Assembly (NCBI GenBank): GCA_944326695.1
Contig: CALVEZ010000005.1
Location: 62,001-126,000, forward strand
From: Candidatus Bilophila faecipullorum
Lineage (GTDB): Bacteria; Desulfobacterota; Desulfovibrionia; Desulfovibrionales; Desulfovibrionaceae
Direction of reading: 5' to 3'
DNA length: 64,000 nt
In this document: positions 1 through 7,943 of the stretch, piece by piece
Position numbering within the stretch: the stretch's first letter is position 1
Layout: every line of letters starts with the position of its first letter
Position numbers and translations under genes: made by a program
The notes under the pieces: generated by a model
The model's input: the letters and a program-made list of their open reading frames with translations, nothing else
What the model was told of the DNA's origin: nothing
Database searches by the model: none

Positions 1-334
1 AGCGCAGTTCCGGCAAGTCGTCCCCCACGCCTTCGACGGCGAGATAGACGTCCACGCGCGGCGCGCCGGGAAAGCCCGACAATTCCACGCGCTTGGCGAG
101 GCGCAGGGCTTCGAGGCCGGGGTAGCGGCAGCCCGCGGGCGGGCAGGCTTCGGCCTCTTCGAGCGCCTCGGCCAGGCCCGGGGCCACCTCCCGCGCCAAC
201 GGACAGCGCCGCAAAAGGCGGAAGAAGGAGCGCAGGGTCGCGTCTTCGTCGATTTCAAGCTTCATCCGCAGAAGCCCGGCAAAGGGGGCGTCTGACGAAA
301 GCGTCCCGTCGGCGCGCAGCCGGATGGTGTCCAT
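1..334 (-). CDS. Conserved-looking hypothetical protein, 3' end beyond window
   Basis: An open frame begins at the ATG complementary to 332-334, nine bases past the tmcA stop codon, and runs without a stop to the window edge (111 codons visible). It starts MDTIRLRADG and contains a Cys-containing segment (EACPPAGCRYPG). No signal peptide or membrane segment is visible. The tight spacing to tmcA suggests it is the next gene of the tmc operon. I do not recognise the family. Codon composition matches the neighbouring genes, which supports a real gene. Confidence 0.6.
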   Translation of the reverse strand, partial: MDTIRLRADGTLSSDAPFAGLLRMKLEIDEDATLRSFFRLLRRCPLAREVAPGLAEALEEAEACPPAGCRYPGLEALRLAKRVELSGFPGAPRVDVYLAVEGVGDDLPELR

Positions 335-343
335 AGGCGAACC

Positions 344-709
344 TTACTTGTGGCAGCCGCCGCAGGTGGTCGGCCCCTTGTTCAGGTCGCGGTGGCATTC
401 GATGCACTGTTTATGGTAGGCGCGCATGAGGGGCGTGCGGCCGGAAGCCTTGACCTCGTGGCACTCGGAGCAGGGCGTGCCTTCCGAGCCGACTTCGGGG
501 TCGATCACGCCGTTCTCGCCGCCGTGGTGACAGATGAGGCAGTCCTCGATCTTGGCGCGTTCGTTGTGCGCGTCGTGGTCGAAGGGGACGGCGGGGCGGC
601 GGTGGCTTTCAAACGCGTCGGATTTCAGGGTCAGCGCGTGGGCCGTCCCGAGGAGGCCGAAAAGCAGCGTGACGGCGAGTCCGGCGCGGGCAAGAGCGTG
701 CAGGGGCAT
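344..709 (-). CDS. tmcA: TmcA, acidic type II tetraheme cytochrome c3
   Basis: Periplasmic tetraheme cytochrome c3 of the Tmc complex, which in Desulfovibrio passes electrons from periplasmic hydrogenase/cytochrome c3 to the membrane complex. The 121-residue product has a signal peptide (LAVTLLFGLLGTAHA) and four CxxCH heme sites: CLICH, CSECH, CIECH and CGGCH at the C-terminus. Extra His residues (FDHDAH, AYHKQ, CHH) can supply the sixth heme ligands. The start at 709 is preferred over an in-frame ATG 21 bases upstream because GGAGAG lies just before it and the resulting signal peptide is compact. It follows tmcB by 111 bases on the same strand. Assignment rests on the heme pattern plus the tmcBCD neighbours. 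Confidence 0.9.
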   Translation of the reverse strand: MPLHALARAGLAVTLLFGLLGTAHALTLKSDAFESHRRPAVPFDHDAHNERAKIEDCLICHHGGENGVIDPEVGSEGTPCSECHEVKASGRTPLMRAYHKQCIECHRDLNKGPTTCGGCHK

Positions 710-820
710 AGTTCTCTCCAGTGGATTCACGGAAGCGCGGCGCGCCTCCGGGCAGTGTTCCGGGCAAGCGTCGAAGCCTTCCCGCGCGGGAAGGGGGGAA
801 AGCCCCCCTTCCGCAGGGTA

Positions 821-2137
821 TCAGACTTCAGGCTTTTCCATCAGCTCGTAGATGAGGTCGCCGATGAACTTGGTGTGCATCCCGAGCTTGTGGTGCTTGA
901 TGATGTCCTCAAGGCCGCCGTGACAGTTGTGGCACGGGGCGACCACAGTGTGGACGCCGGTATTGCGCAACTGATCGGCCTTGACCCGGTTGCCTTCCAT
1001 GCGGACGCTCTTGAAGGGCGGGCCGCAGTTGATGATCCCGCCGCCCGCGCTGCAACAGAAGTTGTGCTCGCGGTTGGGCGTCATTTCCACCACGTTGGCG
1101 CAGAGGAAATGGACCACGTCGCGCAGCTTGTCCGCGAGGCCGCGCCCGCGCACGGTGTTGCAGGGGTCGTGGATGGTGACGGGGTCTTCATATTGATGCG
1201 TGATCTTGATTTTGCCTTCGTTGATGAGTTCCCAATAGAACTCGATGGCGTGCACCACCGGGACCGGGGAATCCTTCCAGCCGAGCCAGCGGTTGCCCTG
1301 ATCGTAGACCGAGCGGAAGGCGTGGCCGCATTCGCCCATGACGATGCGTTTGACGCGCAGCTTCTGGGCCAGCTCGAAGTGGGCGCGCTTGATGCGGCCC
1401 ATCATCTCGTAATCGCCCGTGAACATGCACATGTCGCTGTTGTCCCAGCCGGGGCGGGAGGGCATGGTCCAGTCGCAGCCCGCCTGATGGAAGATGGCCG
1501 CGGCCTGATAGATGAGCTGCGTGCGGAATTTCGGCTCCGGCGCGATGACCGAATACATGAAGTCCGCGCCTTCCTTGTCGAGCGGGATGCGGATGCCCGG
1601 GAACTCCTCGCGGGCTTCCTCTTCCTGCCAGATGAGGCTGTCGATCCATTCGTCTTCGCGCACCCACATCTGGTTGAAGGTGCCCGAGTGACTGTTGGCC
1701 GTGTCCTGAATGAAGGTCGGCGTCAGTTCGAGCTTGTTGCAGATGCGCCGCACGAGGCTCATGAGGTAGGCGATGTCCACGCCCACGGGGCAGTAATGGA
1801 TGCAGCGGCGGCACATGTTGCACTCGGTGAAGGCGATCTGGGCGATGCCGCGCATCTGTTCGGCGTTGAGCTTCCCACTTTCGCGGACCATCTTGAAGAT
1901 GGTCTTGTCGAGCTTGGCGACCGGCGTATAGGACGGGTCGTCGGGGTGGGAGAGGCTGAAATGGCAGGCCTTGGCGCAGGCGCCGCAGCGCATGCAGGTC
2001 TGTTCGTATACCTTGACTCGCGCGCCGACCTCGCCCTTCAGGACGTCGCGGATCACCTTGGTGATGCGCTCCGGCGTGGCAAGTTCCATGCCGCGCGTGA
2101 GGTTGGCGTCTTCGATTAAGCGTTTTTCAATACCCAT
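821..2137 (-). CDS. tmcB: TmcB, HdrD-like Fe-S/CCG-domain protein
   Basis: Cytoplasmic iron-sulfur subunit of the Tmc complex, related to heterodisulfide reductase subunit D and DsrK. The 438 residues contain two ferredoxin-type 4Fe-4S motifs (CMRCGACAKAC near residue 48 and CNMCRRCIHYC near 106). A C-terminal half follows with CCG-type cysteine clusters (HDPCNTVRGRG, NFCCSAGGG, APCHNCHGG) that bind a non-cubane or catalytic [4Fe-4S] centre in the family. There is no signal peptide, so it faces the cytoplasm. It lies 15 bases downstream of tmcC and upstream of tmcA, consistent with one transcript. It is expected to exchange electrons with the membrane subunit TmcC. Confidence 0.92.
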   Translation of the reverse strand: MGIEKRLIEDANLTRGMELATPERITKVIRDVLKGEVGARVKVYEQTCMRCGACAKACHFSLSHPDDPSYTPVAKLDKTIFKMVRESGKLNAEQMRGIAQIAFTECNMCRRCIHYCPVGVDIAYLMSLVRRICNKLELTPTFIQDTANSHSGTFNQMWVREDEWIDSLIWQEEEAREEFPGIRIPLDKEGADFMYSVIAPEPKFRTQLIYQAAAIFHQAGCDWTMPSRPGWDNSDMCMFTGDYEMMGRIKRAHFELAQKLRVKRIVMGECGHAFRSVYDQGNRWLGWKDSPVPVVHAIEFYWELINEGKIKITHQYEDPVTIHDPCNTVRGRGLADKLRDVVHFLCANVVEMTPNREHNFCCSAGGGIINCGPPFKSVRMEGNRVKADQLRNTGVHTVVAPCHNCHGGLEDIIKHHKLGMHTKFIGDLIYELMEKPEV

Positions 2138-2152
2138 CGTGTATCTCCAGGA

Positions 2153-2812
2153 TTACCAGTCGCAGGTGCGCCGGACGCCGATGGATTCGGAACCCATATA
2201 GGCGCGGGTAAAGGGAATCAGGAAAGCGTGGCTCAGGCGCGTGAAGGGCAGGCAGACGAGGATCGCCTCGCCGAAGAGCACGTGGAGCAGGGCCATGAAG
2301 CTTTCGCTCCCAAAGCCGTGCGCCGAGGCGAAACCGGTGAGCAGGACGCAGAGGACGAGCAGGAGGGAAAGCCAGTCGGCCTGCCGGGTCACGTGGCTCG
2401 ACGCCGGGACTGCCAGCCGGCGCCAGCCGAGGACCAGACAGGCCAGAATGGCGGCTAGGGTGACGGCGTCCATGAAGCCGTCAGGCAGGGAAGGAAGAGA
2501 AAAACCGAAATTGTAGTCCCACATGACGTTGTGGGCCGAATAGAACAGCACGGAGAGCAGGATGCCGATGTGCAGCACGAAGCTCGCCACGGTCAGGAGC
2601 GGGTTCTCGCGCCAGCCGCAGGTGGAGAAGGGGAGCGACCAGCGCAGGATCGAGGTCAGGGAGTCTTTCCAGTTCATGTAGGCGAGGGCGGAGGCGTCGC
2701 GCTGCCGGGCGAGGCGCCACAGCGACCACAGCCGCCAGATGGTCCCGCCGATGAACACCGTAAACGCTATCCATGCCAGCGGGCCTACCGCGAAATTATA
2801 CAGGGCATTCAT
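2153..2812 (-). CDS. tmcC: TmcC, cytochrome b-like membrane subunit
   Basis: Integral membrane subunit expected to connect periplasmic TmcA with cytoplasmic TmcB. The 219-residue protein has about five hydrophobic segments (start region AVGPLAWIAFTVFIGGTIW, then FVLHIGILLSVLFYSAHNVMW, VTLAAILACLVLGW, LLLVLCVLLTGFASAHGFG, LLHVLFGEAILVCLPF). Histidines inside or near them (LHIG, SAHN, LLHVL) are candidate heme b ligands, as in NarI/DsrM-like proteins. AGGA precedes the ATG at 2812 with 8-base spacing. It is 27 bases downstream of tmcD. Family assignment comes from topology and the tmc context. Confidence 0.88.
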   Translation of the reverse strand: MNALYNFAVGPLAWIAFTVFIGGTIWRLWSLWRLARQRDASALAYMNWKDSLTSILRWSLPFSTCGWRENPLLTVASFVLHIGILLSVLFYSAHNVMWDYNFGFSLPSLPDGFMDAVTLAAILACLVLGWRRLAVPASSHVTRQADWLSLLLVLCVLLTGFASAHGFGSESFMALLHVLFGEAILVCLPFTRLSHAFLIPFTRAYMGSESIGVRRTCDW

Positions 2813-2839
2813 GATGAGTTCCTTTTTGCACGTGGTGTC

Positions 2840-4084
2840 TTACAGCCGCACGGTGTGGCGGGAGAACACGCCGTCCTTGAGCGAGCAGAACAGCAGGACC
2901 GAACCGTCCGGGCTGAACGTCGGGTTCCACACGCCGTCCAGCTCGTCGATGACGGGCTTGCCGTCGCAAAAGAGGGCGTATTTGCCGTTGCGCCGGACCT
3001 TGGCGGCCACATGCTCGCCCGTGGGCGCGAAGACCGTGGGCCACGCCATGTCAAAGGCCTCGTCCCAGACCTTGCCGTCCACCATGATGCGGAATTCGCT
3101 GTTGTTGCGGCTGCCGAGGGCGGCCGCGCGCTTGCCATCCGGGGAAAGCGTGAGATCGGTCACGGACGGGAAGCGGCAGGACCACGGCGTGGCGTTGCAG
3201 GCCACGGTGAAGGCCCCGTAGGAGGGCGCGACCACGGCCCAGACGTACTGGCCTTCGGCGGAGGCCGCCTTGGGCGTCCAGCACTGCGCGAAGGCGGGCT
3301 TCCAGAACAGGGAGCCGTTGCGGGCGAGGCCCCATTTGCCTTCCTTGCGGATGGGGGCGATGACGTCGCCGGACTGGGGCTCGAAGACGGGTTCCCACGC
3401 GCAAGGGTAGGTTTCGCCCCAGCGCTGCCCGTTGATGGAAATGGTGTATTCGTAGGGCGTAACGCGGACGGTGCAGGCCACGCGGTGCCCTTCCTTGTCG
3501 AAGCAGGGCGACCAGGCGTTGAGGTAGCTTTCCTCCCACGCCTCGCCGTTGACGGCCACGGTGTAGATGCCCTTGCGGAAGCCTTCCAGATCGGCCTGGC
3601 CGAGGCCCGCAATCTGGACGACGGCGGCGGTGTTTCCGCCTTCCGAGAGGACGAAATCGGTAGCCGCGGTGTAGAGCTGTTCCCACGGCGCGCCGTTGAC
3701 GAGCATCCCGTATTCCATGCCGGTCTGCATGGGCACGGCGATGGTCCCCTGCGCGTTGAAGCGGGTTCCCCACAGGTAGTCGGCCTTTTCCTCGCCTTCC
3801 TCGTCGTCCACAACGAGGGACCATTCCCCGTCGCTCTGGGACAGAGCCGTCAGACGCCCGTCCGGGGCGAACTGGCAGTTATACATCTTGTCCGAGCGCG
3901 TTTCCCACAGCGCGTCGTTGCGGCGCAGGGTGAACGTACCGTCATCAAGGGCAGAAACCGCCGCGAACGATTCGCAGTCGGGAGCGATCTGCCATTCTTC
4001 CTGCCAGGCACATTCGGGCAACAGCGCCGTATTCCCGATTTCTCTGACAGAAGGTTCCCAATCATACCGTTTTTGATCTTCCAT
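2840..4084 (-). CDS. tmcD: TmcD, tryptophan-rich WD40-like protein
   Basis: A 414-residue protein with no signal peptide and many repeated blades of about 45 residues carrying W-G/E-x-x-Y or W-E-E motifs (APWEQLY, EAWEESY, QRWGETY, KVWDEAF). This is the beta-propeller, tryptophan-rich pattern described for TmcD of Desulfovibrio vulgaris. Its role in the complex is not established; a structural or regulatory partner of TmcB is likely. The frame stays open upstream to 4264, but I start at 4084 (MEDQKRYDWEP) because GGGGGA precedes that ATG and the upstream extension is basic and low in complexity. It is the first gene of the tmc operon. Confidence 0.85.
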   Translation of the reverse strand: MEDQKRYDWEPSVREIGNTALLPECAWQEEWQIAPDCESFAAVSALDDGTFTLRRNDALWETRSDKMYNCQFAPDGRLTALSQSDGEWSLVVDDEEGEEKADYLWGTRFNAQGTIAVPMQTGMEYGMLVNGAPWEQLYTAATDFVLSEGGNTAAVVQIAGLGQADLEGFRKGIYTVAVNGEAWEESYLNAWSPCFDKEGHRVACTVRVTPYEYTISINGQRWGETYPCAWEPVFEPQSGDVIAPIRKEGKWGLARNGSLFWKPAFAQCWTPKAASAEGQYVWAVVAPSYGAFTVACNATPWSCRFPSVTDLTLSPDGKRAAALGSRNNSEFRIMVDGKVWDEAFDMAWPTVFAPTGEHVAAKVRRNGKYALFCDGKPVIDELDGVWNPTFSPDGSVLLFCSLKDGVFSRHTVRL

Positions 4085-5097
4085 ACAGTCCCCCACTGGG
4101 TGTGAAGCTACTTTTGGGAAGGAGCATACCGCGAATCCACGTTCTGTAAAGCGTTTTTGCCTTTGACGAGTATTGCTCGCGCCCGCTTGTGGCCTTTGTC
4201 TTAAAAAGCACAGGCTGAGGGGCCGGAGCAGGAGGGACGAACGTGAAGAAACGTAACGGCGCATACTTGGGAATGGCGGAACATTTCCTCTTTTTGCCGC
4301 GCCGGTACAAAACGGGGCTCAATGCTTTGGAAAAGAAGATGTTCTTTTAGGGGTAATCATCCCCTTAGAGAGGAAGTATTCGGTGAAAATGCCCGCTTGC
4401 GGCGGACCAGCCCCACGGCCCTTTTCAGGCCCTGCTGTGGCTCTCTATCGATTCTTCTTTTGAAATAATAATTAAAACAGTGTGTTATTTTGTCAAATCG
4501 TCCCGCCGCCAAGAAAAATGAAAAAAAGTTTGCGGCGGCCCGGCGGCGTTTTGTTCCATAAGGAGATTGTAATCTTTTGCGGCGGATACCGGAACGTCTT
4601 TAATAAGAATGAATTGTAACTAGAAGAGAGGCGGGGGCGGTGAGCTTTTCGCCGTTGGTGGAAGGCCCACCGGCGACAGGCTTCCAAGCGGACATGAGCA
4701 GGCTTTCCCCGGCAAAGAGGGTGGTCCGGCTGGAACGTTACGGCTGCTGTCTTGGCCGACCTCGCGCGCAGAGCACGAGCCCGGGGATGACCTCATATTC
4801 GGTTTCGATGAATGAGCCGTGCCCGCACCCCGCGCGTTCCATCATGGTGGCGATGAGGGTTCCGGGCCGTTCCTTCCCCCGTCCGCGCGTTCCATATCGA
4901 GCCCGGCGCAGAAGGGCCAGCCAGCCCCGCATGGGAGGCGCAAGCCCGGGGTGCCCTTCCCGCGTGATTGGCCCGACCTGTGCGGCGCGTGAGAGAGGAG
5001 ACGCTTGAAAGTTGGCGTGGGCTTTGCCATAGTACCTCCAGCCTGCCGCCGCCTCAAGCCGGGGCGCGGCGGACCAAGCCCAGAAAAGGAGGGTGTC
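4085..5097. other. 1-kb intergenic region between tmcD and yedF
   Basis: Divergent intergenic region with no supportable protein gene; the open frames here are short and in poor context. Visible structures are a palindrome at 4349-4366 (AGGGG taatcat CCCCT), an AT-rich segment at 4445-4500, and an inverted repeat CCGCCGC...GCGGCGG near 4502-4535 separated by an A-rich loop. There is also a small hairpin GGAAG...CTTCC around 4660-4685. A short minus-strand frame near 4738-4932 could be a decayed coding remnant but I recognise nothing in it. Most regulatory sequence for tmcDCBA and yedF must lie here. Confidence 0.5.
4468..4496 (-). promoter_or_regulatory. Candidate promoter upstream of tmcDCBA
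   Basis: In an AT-rich island (about 4445-4500) the minus strand reads TTGACA (complement of 4491-4496), then, 16-18 bases on, an AATTAT/TAATTA box. This fits a sigma-70 promoter. Transcripts would carry a leader of roughly 380 bases before tmcD, which includes the short palindrome at 4349-4366 (AGGGG...CCCCT). The promoter is inferred from sequence only. Confidence 0.4.
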
Positions 5098-5706
5098 ATG
5101 GAGGTATTGGATTGCAGGGGGCTGGCCTGCCCCGAACCGGTGATGCGTTGCCGCAATCTTATGAAGGATGCCCCTGCCGAGGCCGTGTGCGTCCTTGTGG
5201 ACAACGCCGCCGCCTGCGAAAACGTCAGCCGTTTTCTGGAAAAGAAGGGCTATGCGGTCACTGCGGCGCAGGAGGGCGAAAGCCTGTGGAAGGTGTCCGG
5301 CGTGGCGTCAGGGGCGGCGTCCGGTACGCTTGAGGGCGGCGAAGAAAAAAGCTCCGCCTCCGCGCAGGGAACCAAAACCGCCGTGCTGATCACCACGGAA
5401 CATCTCGGCACGGGCGACGATGAGCTGGGCGAGAAGCTTATGGGCAACTTTCTGGCGACCCTGTCCGATTTGGGCGAATCGCTGTGGCGGATTATCCTGC
5501 TCAACGGCGGCGTGAAGCTGGCCGTCAAGCCCGGCAAGTCGCTCGACAGCCTGAAGGCGCTGGAAAAAGCGGGCGTGTCCGTTCTGGTCTGCGGTACCTG
5601 CCTTTCCTTTTACGGCCTTATGGAAGCGAAGCAGGTGGGCCAAACCACCAACATGCTCGACGTGATCACCAGCCTCGGGCTGGCCGACAAGGTCATTCGC
5701 CCCTAG
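5098..5706 (+). CDS. yedF: YedF, TusA-DsrE fusion of selenium metabolism
   Basis: The 202-residue product is a sulfurtransferase-like selenium metabolism protein. Residues 1-75 form a TusA-type domain with the Cys-Pro-x-Pro motif (DCRGLACPEPVMRC). After a low-complexity linker (about 75-95), residues 98-202 form a DsrE/DsrF-like domain (AVLITTEHLGTGDDELGEKL) with a Cys in VLVCGTC. The family is found in bacteria that incorporate or traffic selenium, where it may carry Se or S. The start at 5098 has a strong AAGGAGG upstream; an in-frame ATG at 5005 lacks one. It stands alone; no selD, selA or tRNA-Sec is visible in this window. Confidence 0.88.
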   Translation: MEVLDCRGLACPEPVMRCRNLMKDAPAEAVCVLVDNAAACENVSRFLEKKGYAVTAAQEGESLWKVSGVASGAASGTLEGGEEKSSASAQGTKTAVLITTEHLGTGDDELGEKLMGNFLATLSDLGESLWRIILLNGGVKLAVKPGKSLDSLKALEKAGVSVLVCGTCLSFYGLMEAKQVGQTTNMLDVITSLGLADKVIRP

Positions 5707-6081
5707 CGGATTTCTTGGCGGGCGATTTCTTCTCCACACTTTTTTACTGACGCGAGGCGGCGATGGTTGTCCATTTCGTATGACATCACTGTCCCGGAAC
5801 GCAGGGGCTGCGTTCCCGTGAGGCATGGATGGCACGGACAAGCCGGGCGGTTTCGCGGACGTCCCTCCATCCCTCCCGATGCGGCGTGTGCACGGCCATG
5901 TAAGTCAGCGTGCCCGCCACGAACCTCATTCCGTCATTGCCGAGGCCGAATGGTCCAGGCGCAGCCTTCTCAAGGCTGGAGCCTGTGATTGTGCGGCGCT
6001 TCGGGATGCCTCCCGTGAACAGCCGTTCAAGGAAGGCTCGGATACGCGCCGCGCTTCAGACAAGCGACAAAAGGAGCCTTT
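5707..6081. other. Intergenic region before the ABC importer
   Basis: 375 bases with no supportable gene. It holds the hairpin at 5796-5816 and, at its end, a good ribosome binding site (AAAAGGAG) for the binding protein at 6082. No known riboswitch or clear sigma-70 promoter was recognised by eye. Confidence 0.4.
5796..5816 (+). terminator. Hairpin downstream of yedF
   Basis: Perfect 9-bp stem GGAACGCAG / CTGCGTTCC with a GGG loop, 90 bases after the yedF stop. It lacks a U-run, so it could be a factor-dependent 3' end or a leader structure of the next operon. Confidence 0.4.
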
Positions 6082-7056
6082 ATGAAACGTCTTTTATTGC
6101 CGATAGTGATGAGCACCGTCCTCTTCTGCGGGACGGCCTTTGCCAAGACGGGCGAGGGCATGACCATCTGGTTTGACACGGGCGGCTCCGCCGGAGACGG
6201 TTACGGCACCATCGTCCAGAATGGGGCCAAGGCCGCCGCCGCGGATATGGGCTGCGAACTGCGCCTGATCTATTCGGACTGGAATCCCGAAACCATGCTG
6301 ACCAATTTCCGCAACGCCGTAGCCTCGCGGCCCGACGGCATCGTCGTCATGGGGCATCCCGGCGACGCCGCCTTCGGCCCGCTGATCGACGCGGCGGTCA
6401 AGCAGGGCATCGTGGTCACGTCCGTCGACACGGCCCTGCCGGGCGCGCAGGAACGCAACCGCGCCAAAGGTTTTGGGTATGTGGGTACGGACAACTACAC
6501 GCAGGGCGAGGCGCTGGCCCAGGAGGTGCTGCGCCGCACACAACTCAAAAAGGGCGACCGGGCCTTTGTCTGGGGCCTGAAGCGCATCCCCGACCGGGGC
6601 CGCCGCGCGCAGGCCATCGTCGAGGTTTTGGAAAAGGCGGGCGTGACCGTGGACTATCAGGAAATCACGCCCGAAAGCGACAAGGACCCCGTGCTGGGCG
6701 CGCCCGTGGTGGCGGGGCAGCTTGGACGCCATCCCGATACGAAGGCCGTCATCGTGGATCACGGCTCGCTCACGGCGCAGATGGGCAATCACCTCAAGAA
6801 CGCGGGCATCAAGCCCAATACCGTCTATGTGGCGGGCTTCTCCCTGTCTCCGGCCACGGCCAAGGCCATTGAGGACGGCTACGTCCAGCTCGTTTCCGAG
6901 GCGCAGCCCTACGTCATGGGCTACTTCGGCGTCGTGCAGACGGTCTTGAGCAAGAAGTACGGCTTCACCGGCTTCAGCATCGATACGGGCGGCGGCATCA
7001 TTGACGCCACCAATATCGGCGCCGTCTCCGCGCTGGCCCAGCAGGGTTTACGATAA
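6082..7056 (+). CDS. Periplasmic sugar-type ABC substrate-binding protein
   Basis: 324-residue periplasmic binding protein of the RbsB-like class (Peripla_BP_4 fold). A signal peptide is clear (MKRLLLPIVMSTVLFCGTAFA, cleavage before KTGEG). The mature part has the two-lobed pattern: a first lobe with GAKAAAADMGCEL, a ligand-binding stretch RPDGIVVMGHPGD, then VTSVDTALPG and YVGTDNYTQGEALAQ. Substrate cannot be read from sequence; a monosaccharide or related small polar molecule is the family norm. AAAAGGAG precedes the ATG. It is followed by an ATPase and a permease gene, forming a full importer. Confidence 0.88.
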   Translation: MKRLLLPIVMSTVLFCGTAFAKTGEGMTIWFDTGGSAGDGYGTIVQNGAKAAAADMGCELRLIYSDWNPETMLTNFRNAVASRPDGIVVMGHPGDAAFGPLIDAAVKQGIVVTSVDTALPGAQERNRAKGFGYVGTDNYTQGEALAQEVLRRTQLKKGDRAFVWGLKRIPDRGRRAQAIVEVLEKAGVTVDYQEITPESDKDPVLGAPVVAGQLGRHPDTKAVIVDHGSLTAQMGNHLKNAGIKPNTVYVAGFSLSPATAKAIEDGYVQLVSEAQPYVMGYFGVVQTVLSKKYGFTGFSIDTGGGIIDATNIGAVSALAQQGLR

Positions 7057-7077
7057 GACATCGGGGCCCCCAACCTT

Positions 7078-7112
7078 CGCCCCTTCCCGCCGTTGTTGAA
7101 GGGGAAGGGGCG
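7078..7112 (+). terminator. Hairpin between binding protein and ATPase genes
   Basis: Perfect 11-bp inverted repeat CGCCCCTTCCC (7078-7088) / GGGAAGGGGCG (7102-7112), without a U-tract. Between a binding-protein gene and its transporter genes, such a hairpin commonly limits read-through or protects the upstream mRNA, giving more binding protein than transporter. That function is inferred. Confidence 0.5.
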
Positions 7113-7184
7113 TAAAGCCCTCTCCGGCGCAGGAAAGGGCACGACGGCGGAACAACGCCGGGGAGCCCCGGCAATAAGGCGCGG

Positions 7185-7943
7185 ATGATCATGTTGCTGC
7201 AAGTAAGAGGATTATGTAAGTCGTTCGGCGCGGTTGCGGCCTTGCGCCATGCCGATCTGGACATCAGGGAAGGGGAGGTCGTGGCCTTGCTCGGGGACAA
7301 CGGCGCGGGAAAGTCCACCTTCGTGCGCCTTTTGTCCGGCGCGGCCCGGCCCGACGCGGGGACATTCCTTTTTGATGGCCGCCCCGTTCCCCTGAACCGC
7401 TACACGGTACGCCGGGCGCGGGAGCGCGGCATCGAAACCGTGCATCAGGACCGTTGCCTCTGCGAGGGACAGTCCCTGTGGCGCAATCTCTTCGTGGGGC
7501 GGCACCTGCGCACGCGCTTCGGCTTCATCGACACCCGGCGCGAGCGCGAGGCCACCAGCCGCCTGCTTGAGGAATGGCTCGGGCTCGGGGGCGCGGGATT
7601 GGACCCGGACGCCGAGGTCCGCGTGCTCTCGGGCGGCGAGCGGCAGGCTCTCGCACTCGGCAGGGCCATGTATTTTGGGGCACGGCTGGTCATTCTCGAC
7701 GAGCCGACCACGGCGCTCTCCTTAAAGGAGGTCAACCGCGTGCTGGATTTCATCCGCACCCTGCGGGACAAGGGGCGCTCGGTCCTGCTTGTTTCCCATC
7801 ACGTGCAGCAAGCCTACGCCGTGGCGGATCGTTTCGTTTTTATGGACAAAGGGCGCACGGTGGACGAAGTCTCCCGCGAGGCGACGAACCCCACGGACCT
7901 CACGGAACGGCTGCTGGCTCTGGCGGAAGGAGGGGCGGCGTGA
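7185..7943 (+). CDS. Sugar ABC importer ATPase, single nucleotide-binding domain
   Basis: 252-residue ATP-binding protein. Walker A is GDNGAGKS near residue 37, the ABC signature is LSGGERQ near 148, Walker B is LVILDEPTTAL near 168, and the switch His lies in LLVSHHVQQAY. It resembles one half of RbsA-type ATPases; most monosaccharide importers of this class use a two-domain ATPase of about 500 residues, so here a homodimer is expected. AAGG lies before the ATG at 7185; a second in-frame ATG occurs two codons on. The gene ends TGATG, overlapping the permease start by one base. Confidence 0.88.
   Translation: MIMLLQVRGLCKSFGAVAALRHADLDIREGEVVALLGDNGAGKSTFVRLLSGAARPDAGTFLFDGRPVPLNRYTVRRARERGIETVHQDRCLCEGQSLWRNLFVGRHLRTRFGFIDTRREREATSRLLEEWLGLGGAGLDPDAEVRVLSGGERQALALGRAMYFGARLVILDEPTTALSLKEVNRVLDFIRTLRDKGRSVLLVSHHVQQAYAVADRFVFMDKGRTVDEVSREATNPTDLTERLLALAEGGAA

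Noticed and set aside
350..2119. Long plus-strand open frame antisense to tmcA and tmcB
   Set aside because: The opposite strand encodes clear heme and Fe-S motifs; this frame has no domain or start context.
4640..5097. tRNA-Sec or selenium-related RNA near yedF
   Set aside because: No cloverleaf with a UCA anticodon or long variable arm is present; only short hairpins are seen.
5005..5097. Longer N-terminus for yedF
   Set aside because: The added residues are not TusA-like and the strong AAGGAGG sits before the ATG at 5098.
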